Origin: Candidatus Aminicenantota bacterium | Lineage (GTDB): Bacteria > Acidobacteriota > Aminicenantia > UBA2199 | Length of the DNA stretch: 7,195 bases | Assembly (NCBI GenBank): GCA_030612495.1 | Contig: JAUWNT010000110.1 | Location: 1-7,195, forward strand | Direction of reading: 5' to 3' | Shown here: positions 1 through 5,064 of the stretch, one piece after another | How positions within the stretch are numbered: the stretch's first letter is position 1 | Layout of the letters: every line of letters begins with the position of its first letter | Translations under genes and position numbers: made by a program | The notes under the pieces: generated by a model | What the model was told of the DNA's origin: nothing | The model's database searches: none | The model's input: only the letters and a program-made list of their open reading frames with translations

Positions 1-800
1 CAAATTTAGAAAAAGATGATAAATTAAATTCAAGAATATTTGACTTTTTTATTGAAAACAAAACCGTTTTATATAAAGCAGAACAGGAACAATTAAAGAT
101 TACACAAAAAGAAATTGATGATTTTCTTGAAAAAACCAATATTTCGAAAGATAGTATAGCTCAAAACTCTTTGAATAATTCTATAAAGATTCAAAAATAT
201 TTATATTTAAAAATTTATAAAGATCTAAATGTAAGTAATAAGGAAATTCTAAGATATTACAATCAGCACCATAATGAATTTACAAAAAAAAAGGGTGTCA
301 TTTTACATCAAATTTTAGTAAAAAATAAAGAAAAAGCAATAAAAATACGAGGAGAATTAAAAAATTCCCCTGAGAAATTTAATGAAATTGCAAAACAAGA
401 ATCAGTATCTTCTGAAGCAAAAAAGAATGGATTGATGGGATATTTCGAAAAGGGTAACCTACCAAAAGATATGGAAAATGTTGTCTTTTCACTTAAAACC
501 AATGAAATAAGCCCTATTGTAGAATCTCCTTATGGTTTTCATATTTTTAAAGTTATAAAGAAAACAAGGAAACGATTAATACTCTTCTCATCTGCTAAAG
601 ATAATATCAAAAATAAACTACTCTCTGAAAAATTTCAAATTGCATATACCGAATTTTTAACAGCCTTAAAAAAAGAATTAAATATATTCATTTATTATAA
701 TAATTTATACTTTACATACAAAAAAAACAAAGGAGAACAATTAGATGAAATCAAACAGAATATTAGCTTTAATCTTTTTCCTGATTATAACTTCAATTAG
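1..800 (+). CDS. Parvulin (PpiC/SurA-type) peptidyl-prolyl isomerase, 5' end outside window
   Basis: Partial gene. The frame is open from base 3, with no in-frame ATG before the TTG at 171, and about 56 codons upstream of that TTG already read like a SurA N-terminal helical domain, so the true start lies left of the window. The 265 visible residues hold the end of the SurA-type chaperone domain (to about base 290) and then one parvulin domain at about 294-557. Both histidine positions typical of parvulins are present, in HQILV (His codon 306-308) and YGFHIFKV (His codon 540-542), together with the FNEIAKQ and GLMGYFEKGNLP segments, so it is probably an active isomerase. Known relatives help fold exported or outer-membrane proteins in the periplasm; export here is inferred, because the signal peptide is not visible. 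The family-like C-terminus ends near LKKELNIFIYYNN (about base 704). Another 31 codons follow, running over the ribosome site and the first 56 bases of the next gene. Lysine-rich and very AT-rich. Confidence 0.9.
   Translation, partial: NLEKDDKLNSRIFDFFIENKTVLYKAEQEQLKITQKEIDDFLEKTNISKDSIAQNSLNNSIKIQKYLYLKIYKDLNVSNKEILRYYNQHHNEFTKKKGVILHQILVKNKEKAIKIRGELKNSPEKFNEIAKQESVSSEAKKNGLMGYFEKGNLPKDMENVVFSLKTNEISPIVESPYGFHIFKVIKKTRKRLILFSSAKDNIKNKLLSEKFQIAYTEFLTALKKELNIFIYYNNLYFTYKKNKGEQLDEIKQNISFNLFPDYNFN
731..735 (+). promoter_or_regulatory. Ribosome binding site of the second SurA-like gene
   Basis: AGGAG lies 9 bases before the ATG at 745. It fixes that start even though the site is inside the coding frame of the upstream gene, where the bases encode Lys-Gly-Glu. 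Ribosomes finishing the upstream gene pass through this site, so translational coupling of the two genes is likely. Confidence 0.8.
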
Positions 801-1704
801 CATTTTCCCTGAATTAATTGAGGAGATCTATGCTGTAGTAAATGATGAAATAATAACTTATTCCGAATTATACCAAGCAGAGCAACAATTAAAAAATGAA
901 TTAAGAGCAAAATATAAAGGTGAAGAATTTGAAGAAGCATTAAAAAAAAACAAACAAGAATTACTTAACAGAATTATAGAATATAAACTAATTCTATCAA
1001 AAGCAAAGGAAAAAAACTATGATGTTGAGAATGATATTAAAATAATTATAAAAGAAATAAAAAAAGAGAACAATTTCAAAACCGATAAAGAACTTGAAGA
1101 AGCCTTAAACTCTCAAGGCCTTACAATGGAGAAATTTAAAGAACAACAAAAGACAAACAGAATTCAGCAGAAATTCATATATGAAGAGGCATATTCAAAT
1201 ATTAAAATTGATAATTCTGATATTATGGAAAACTATAAAAAAAATATCAATAAATATACAAAGCCCTTACAACTTTCACTTAATTGCCTATTTTTAAATA
1301 AAGAGAATTATAAAAAAAAAGAAGATCTTCTCGAAAAAAAAGATAAGATCAATTCAGAACTTAATGAAACAAATTTCATGGAAATTGCAAAAAAGTATTC
1401 TGAGTTATCCAATGCAGAAAACAATATTTATCTTGGGGATTTTAAAAAAGGTGAATTAGACAAAAAAATTGAAGAAAAAGCTTTAAAAATAAAAAAGGGA
1501 GAACATTCTTCATGGATAGAAACTGATAGCGGGTGGTATATTATTCAATTAATTAGTAGAACTGAATCAAAATTAATTGAATATAAAAAAGTTAGAGAAG
1601 AAATAAAAAATAGATTAACGAGAATTGAGCAACAAAAAGAATTTAATAAACTTATAGAAAGATTAAAAAAAGAGAGTTATATAAAAATATATAAAAAATT
1701 TTAA
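745..1704 (+). CDS. SurA-like periplasmic chaperone with degenerate parvulin domain
   Basis: The 319-residue protein begins with a charged start and a hydrophobic stretch at about residues 6-21, a likely signal peptide. A classic SurA N-terminal domain follows, opening with IYAVVNDEIITYSEL (28-42) and continuing as lysine/glutamate-rich helices to about 170. A parvulin-like fold covers about 175-272. The LGDFKKGELDKKIEEKA segment and the closing SGWYIIQL align with the family, but the two active-site histidine positions hold Asn180 (LNCLFL) and Tyr265, so isomerase activity is doubtful. It ends in the usual C-terminal helix and strand (LIERLKKESYIKIYKKF). Inferred role: a chaperone for exported or outer-membrane proteins, working beside its upstream neighbour, which keeps the histidines. 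The start is supported by AGGAG 9 bases upstream. The gene overlaps the previous one by 56 bases, and its stop TAA shares three bases with the stop of the opposing galactokinase gene. The symbol surA is not assigned because orthology cannot be shown here. Confidence 0.9.
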   Translation: MKSNRILALIFFLIITSISIFPELIEEIYAVVNDEIITYSELYQAEQQLKNELRAKYKGEEFEEALKKNKQELLNRIIEYKLILSKAKEKNYDVENDIKIIIKEIKKENNFKTDKELEEALNSQGLTMEKFKEQQKTNRIQQKFIYEEAYSNIKIDNSDIMENYKKNINKYTKPLQLSLNCLFLNKENYKKKEDLLEKKDKINSELNETNFMEIAKKYSELSNAENNIYLGDFKKGELDKKIEEKALKIKKGEHSSWIETDSGWYIIQLISRTESKLIEYKKVREEIKNRLTRIEQQKEFNKLIERLKKESYIKIYKKF

Positions 1705-2996
1705 ACCGAACTTAGATTTATGGTGCCATAAGGCCTAATATTTAATACCATTACACTTCTTTCCCCAAATATTGATTCCATAAATTTCATATATTGTTCT
1801 ACAAATTCGTTAGGTACAAATACCTGTATGGTTCCGGCAAAACCACCACCATGAACTCTACAAGCGCCTGACCCGATTTTTCTTATATATAATTCAGAAA
1901 GAGCAAGGCCTAACATCAAACTCTGTTCTCTAATATTTTTTGTACAAAAACAGTTTTGCAAAAGGCAACAAGAAGATCTACCGGATTCGTTCACCATATC
2001 CAAAAAATACTCAAAATCATCTTTCTGTAAAGCAGCAAACTCCTTTTCAACACGCTTATTTTCCTCTAAAAAATGCAATACTCTTAATATGGCCCTATCC
2101 CCTGCCTCTATTCTCAACTCTTTTATATTTTTTATAATCTGTTCAAAGTTTACATCTCTACATACATTTTTACTAAGAAGTTGGCTAACTGATTTCATCT
2201 CTTTTGGTATTGATGAATAATCATCAGTCAAATCAATATGTGTTCCTCCAGTATTTACTATAAGCAGTCTGTATTTTTCTTTTCCAAAATCAAAGCTCAA
2301 CCTTTGCACAACAGGCTTTTCAGGATTCTTAAAATCAATAGATATTAATCCACCAATTGCACAGGTCATTTGATCCATAAGACCACATGGTTTATTAAAA
2401 AAAATATTTTCCGAATACTGACCAATAGTTGCAATAATTTCTTCAGGGATTTTGCCCTTATTATATAAAGTATTAAAAATTGTTCCAATCAATACTTCAA
2501 TCGAAGCAGAAGAACTTAAGCCAGAACCAGGCAATACATTACTACTAATACATGCAAAAAAACCACCTATTCCATATCCCAGTTGATTAAATCTTGATGC
2601 AATGCCCCTGATAAGTGCTGTTGTTGTACCTCTCTCTTTTTTTTGAGACTCTAGTTCATTAAGATCAACACAAAAAGGCTTTTGAAAGCCTTCAGAAATA
2701 ATAATTACTTTACCATCAAAATTTTTTGCAGCTACAGCAATTGAATCAAGGGTTACACTGGCAGCCAGAACTTTGCCATTGTTGTGATCTGTATGATTAC
2801 CACCTAATTCAGTACGACCTGGAGTACTGAAGAAATCTATATCTTCCTCATCAAAATTTTTATAAAATTCATATATTAGCTTTTTAAATCTATTACGGTT
2901 TATTTCAATTTCATCTTTTTCATACCCATATAATTTTCCAAGTATCCTGGTAAAACCTTGATTATATAATGTTTTGTATGCTTCAGGTTCAGACAT
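1701..2996 (-). CDS. galK: Galactokinase-family GHMP sugar kinase
   Basis: The 431-residue cytoplasmic kinase is expected to convert alpha-D-galactose and ATP to galactose 1-phosphate, the first committed Leloir step. All three GHMP motifs are visible: GRTELGGNHTDHNNG (60-74), VLPGSGLSSSAS (154-165, the phosphate loop) and GSGACRVHGGGFAGT (375-389). The catalytic aspartate of the family fits Asp208 in GLMDQM. Arg61, Asp70 and Tyr260 match sugar-pocket positions known from lactococcal and human galactokinase, but the usual motif-1 Glu is Asn67, so a related hexose cannot be ruled out. This GGNHTDH form belongs to a distinct galactokinase branch, as I recall it. Four cysteines cluster at 343-351. 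The ATG has only a weak AAGAGA-like ribosome site, but it starts 17 bases after the symporter stop, which argues for one transcript and coupled translation. No galT or galE is in the window. The family is near certain; the exact sugar is less so. Confidence 0.88.
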   Translation of the reverse strand: MSEPEAYKTLYNQGFTRILGKLYGYEKDEIEINRNRFKKLIYEFYKNFDEEDIDFFSTPGRTELGGNHTDHNNGKVLAASVTLDSIAVAAKNFDGKVIIISEGFQKPFCVDLNELESQKKERGTTTALIRGIASRFNQLGYGIGGFFACISSNVLPGSGLSSSASIEVLIGTIFNTLYNKGKIPEEIIATIGQYSENIFFNKPCGLMDQMTCAIGGLISIDFKNPEKPVVQRLSFDFGKEKYRLLIVNTGGTHIDLTDDYSSIPKEMKSVSQLLSKNVCRDVNFEQIIKNIKELRIEAGDRAILRVLHFLEENKRVEKEFAALQKDDFEYFLDMVNESGRSSCCLLQNCFCTKNIREQSLMLGLALSELYIRKIGSGACRVHGGGFAGTIQVFVPNEFVEQYMKFMESIFGERSVMVLNIRPYGTINLSSV

Positions 2997-3013
2997 TTAT
3001 CTCTTAATTATTA

Positions 3014-4588
3014 TTACCAAAACAGGATATAAAGTACTGATAGAATTGCACATATTCCAACTGCAGCAACATTAAACACTAAGTCTGTTTCAAATAGTTT
3101 CCTGCTTAAATGTATGGCTTTGGGATCTTCACCCTTTTTTTCATACAAGGATATAAAAATAACAATCAAACTGAGTATTATAAAAATAAGACCCATTCTA
3201 TCAAGAAAAGCCATTTTAGGAGCAAAATACTTAAAACCTGCTGAAAGGGGTAGAGTTAAAATTGCAGCCCATAATGCAGAATTTGAAGTTGTTCTCTTCC
3301 AAAAAAGCCCAAACATGAAAATTACTAAAATACCAGGACTCACAAACCCGGTAAATTCTTGAATATACTGAAATGCTTGATCCAGAGAACTAAGCATCGG
3401 TGCAACTAATACTGCTATTAATAAAGCTACCCCACTGGCTATTCTACCTGTTCTTACAAGTTCAGATTCTGTAGCATTCTTTTTTATTATTTGTTTATAT
3501 ATATCTATTGAAAAAATAGTTGCAGTACTATTCACCATGGAGCTTAAAGAAGATACGATTGCTGCAATTAAAGCAGCAAAAGCTATACCTTTGATACCAA
3601 CAGTTACATATGTATTCAACAACCATGGATAAGCTTCATCCGGTTTCAAAATATTCGCTTTTAATACAAAAGCTGCAATACCTGGAATTACAACAATTAA
3701 TGGTGTTAATAACTTAAGATATCCTGCAAATACCAGACCTTTTTGAGCTTCCTTTACGCTCTTTGCAGCTAAAGCCCTCTGTGTAATATATTGATTACAT
3801 CCCCAATAAAAGAGATTAGCTATCCACATTCCTCCAATAAGGACTCCAATCCCGGGTAGATCTATATAATGAGGACTTGATTTATCTAAAATCATGTTAA
3901 ATTTTTCAGGTGCCTGTCGTATGAGCTCAGTTAAGCCAGTAAATACGCTATTGCTGCCAATTGTTGCTGCTACTGCTTTTAATGCAAGAACAGAAGTTAT
4001 TAACCCGCCTATAATGAGAACTGTAACCTGTAGAACATCTGTCCATGCAACTGCTTTTAATCCACCATAAATTGTATAAAGTGATGAAAAAACAGCCAAC
4101 CCAATTACTCCGTATAACATAGGTATGCCCATTATTGTTCTTAAAGCTAATGCACCAAGATAAAGCACTGAGGTCAAATTAACAAAAATATATACAAGAA
4201 GCCAAAATAATGCCAACATTGTTCTCAAACGCTTATCAAAACGTATTTCAAGAAACTGAGGCATCGTATATATACCCTTTTCCATTAAAATTGGTAAAAA
4301 ATATTTAGCAACCAATATAAGAGTTAATGCAGCCATCCACTCATATGAAGCAATAGCCAGACCTATAACATACCCAGACCCACACATGCCAATAACCTGT
4401 TCAGCTGAAATATTAGAAGCTATCAAAGAAGCTCCCACTGCCCACCAGGGTAAAGCTTTACTTGCCAGAAAATAGTCCTTTGAATCTTTTATATGGCCTT
4501 TTTTTTCTCTTGATACTAATAACCCTAAAAAAACTACTACAAATAAGTACCCAAAAAAGACAATATAATCAACTAATGAAAAATTCAT
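3014..4588 (-). CDS. Sodium/galactose (glucose) symporter, SSS family, vSGLT-like
   Basis: The 524-residue inner-membrane protein is hydrophobic throughout, consistent with the 14-helix LeuT-fold of the solute:sodium symporters. It closely resembles the Vibrio parahaemolyticus sodium/galactose transporter vSGLT (recalled, not searched), including the SLIASNISAEQVIGM, IASYEWM, YIFVNLTSVLYLG, GGMWIANLFYWGCNQYI and QAFQYIQEFTGFVSPG segments. By that alignment the sugar-pocket residues are kept as Gln64, Glu83, Asn258, Lys292 and the glutamines of 404-410. The inner-gate tyrosine is Tyr261 and the sodium-site serines are Ser346/Ser347. A vSGLT pocket serine appears as Ala86. A loop after about residue 310 is some 16 residues shorter than in vSGLT. 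The start is backed by AGGAG 7 bases upstream (4596-4600). It lies directly upstream of the galactokinase-family gene with a 17-base gap, so uptake driven by the sodium gradient and phosphorylation are probably co-expressed. Galactose is the best substrate guess; glucose or another hexose is possible. Confidence 0.92.
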   Translation of the reverse strand: MNFSLVDYIVFFGYLFVVVFLGLLVSREKKGHIKDSKDYFLASKALPWWAVGASLIASNISAEQVIGMCGSGYVIGLAIASYEWMAALTLILVAKYFLPILMEKGIYTMPQFLEIRFDKRLRTMLALFWLLVYIFVNLTSVLYLGALALRTIMGIPMLYGVIGLAVFSSLYTIYGGLKAVAWTDVLQVTVLIIGGLITSVLALKAVAATIGSNSVFTGLTELIRQAPEKFNMILDKSSPHYIDLPGIGVLIGGMWIANLFYWGCNQYITQRALAAKSVKEAQKGLVFAGYLKLLTPLIVVIPGIAAFVLKANILKPDEAYPWLLNTYVTVGIKGIAFAALIAAIVSSLSSMVNSTATIFSIDIYKQIIKKNATESELVRTGRIASGVALLIAVLVAPMLSSLDQAFQYIQEFTGFVSPGILVIFMFGLFWKRTTSNSALWAAILTLPLSAGFKYFAPKMAFLDRMGLIFIILSLIVIFISLYEKKGEDPKAIHLSRKLFETDLVFNVAAVGICAILSVLYILFW

Positions 4589-4595
4589 CTATATT

Positions 4596-4600
4596 CTCCT
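4596..4600 (-). promoter_or_regulatory. Ribosome binding site of the sodium/sugar symporter
   Basis: AGGAG lies 7 bases before the ATG at 4588 on the minus strand, in the 54-base gap after the PqqD-like gene. It is clearly stronger than the sites before the PqqD-like and galactokinase genes, so the symporter is probably the best-translated of the three downstream genes. No convincing terminator or promoter was found in the gap. Confidence 0.75.
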
Positions 4601-4642
4601 AACATTCCTTGTAATTTCAGAGAACAAACTTGGAATCACTTT

Positions 4643-4999
4643 TTATCTTAAATTAATAAAATCTACAAATTTATTCTTTTTTAAAAGTATAAAAAAATTA
4701 GAAACTCTTTGCTCAGCCTGATCAAATTTACCTTCATGATTTTTTTTCATTTCCTGAATTATTTCATAGACATTTCTCTTTCCGTCAATGAGTAACCAGG
4801 CTGAAGTTCCCAACTCATCAAGATGAATTTTAAACACCTGACTTTTGTTAAAAAACCAAATTATTTTTTTCATAAATTTTTTCTTTGACTTTTCCTTTAT
4901 AAGATAAACTCTCTCCTTTTCATCTTTATCCCATTCTATATTTCTAACAGGAATATGCTCAAAGAAATTTTCTTTATTTTTACTCTCTGGGTTTTTCAT
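4643..4999 (-). CDS. Stand-alone PqqD-like small protein
   Basis: The 118-residue soluble protein has no signal peptide or membrane helix. The first part (IPVRNIEWDKDEKERVYLI, 16-34) looks like the beta strands that open the PqqD fold. A basic stretch (36-52) follows, and then the family signature IHLDELGTSAWLLIDGKRN (58-76) and a helical C-terminus ending LLKKNKFVDF. PqqD-like domains in known systems are RiPP recognition elements: they bind a leader peptide and present it to a modifying enzyme, usually a radical SAM protein. No precursor peptide, radical SAM enzyme or protease is in the window, so that role is not shown; PqqD-fold proteins without such partners are common and of unknown function. 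It lies between the OPT transporter, whose terminator ends just before it, and the symporter 54 bases further on, all on one strand. The ribosome site is weak (AAGAGAAT about 7 bases before ATG). Confidence 0.75.
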   Translation of the reverse strand: MKNPESKNKENFFEHIPVRNIEWDKDEKERVYLIKEKSKKKFMKKIIWFFNKSQVFKIHLDELGTSAWLLIDGKRNVYEIIQEMKKNHEGKFDQAEQRVSNFFILLKKNKFVDFINLR

Positions 5000-5016
5000 T
5001 TCTATATTCTCTTGTT

Positions 5017-5048
5017 AAAAAAAAGGGCGGATTTTGAACCCGCCCTTT
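5017..5048 (-). terminator. Intrinsic terminator of the OPT transporter gene
   Basis: A perfect 9-base-pair stem (5022-5030 with 5040-5048: AAAGGGCGG against CCGCCCTTT) closes a 9-base loop. Read on the minus strand, the stem runs into eight T residues (5024-5017), three of them inside the stem. It starts 16 bases after the transporter stop codon, exactly where its terminator should be. It is the most GC-rich short element in this neighbourhood. On the plus strand only three T residues follow, so termination should be one-directional. It ends 17 bases before the start codon of the PqqD-like gene. Confidence 0.85.
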
Positions 5049-5064
5049 GATATTATCAAATTGT

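Noticed and set aside
171..173. TTG as the true start of the first parvulin gene
   Set aside because: The frame stays open to the window edge and the upstream residues fit the SurA N-terminal domain; there is no ribosome site before the TTG.
308..502. Minus-strand open frame inside the first parvulin gene
   Set aside because: It is antisense to a well-conserved parvulin domain, with no ribosome site or recognisable protein; a shadow frame.
666..675. A7 run as a programmed frameshift site
   Set aside because: The zero frame continues into the expected family C-terminus (ELNIFIY), so a shift is not needed; there is no obvious stimulatory hairpin downstream.
1681..1710. AAAATTTT palindrome at the convergent junction as a bidirectional terminator
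   Set aside because: The stem is short and purely A/T; it lacks the GC-rich core seen in the real terminator at 5017-5048.
1940..2137. Plus-strand open frame within the galactokinase gene
   Set aside because: It overlaps a GHMP kinase coding region on the other strand and resembles no known protein; a shadow frame.
3114..3362. Plus-strand open frame within the symporter gene
   Set aside because: It is antisense to the C-terminal membrane segments of the symporter, with no independent support.
4589..4642. Weak inverted repeat (ATTCC/GGAAT) and AT-rich promoter-like hexamers before the symporter
   Set aside because: The stem is only 5 pairs with a loop over 20 bases, and the hexamer matches are poor for such AT-rich DNA; neither a terminator nor a promoter can be supported.
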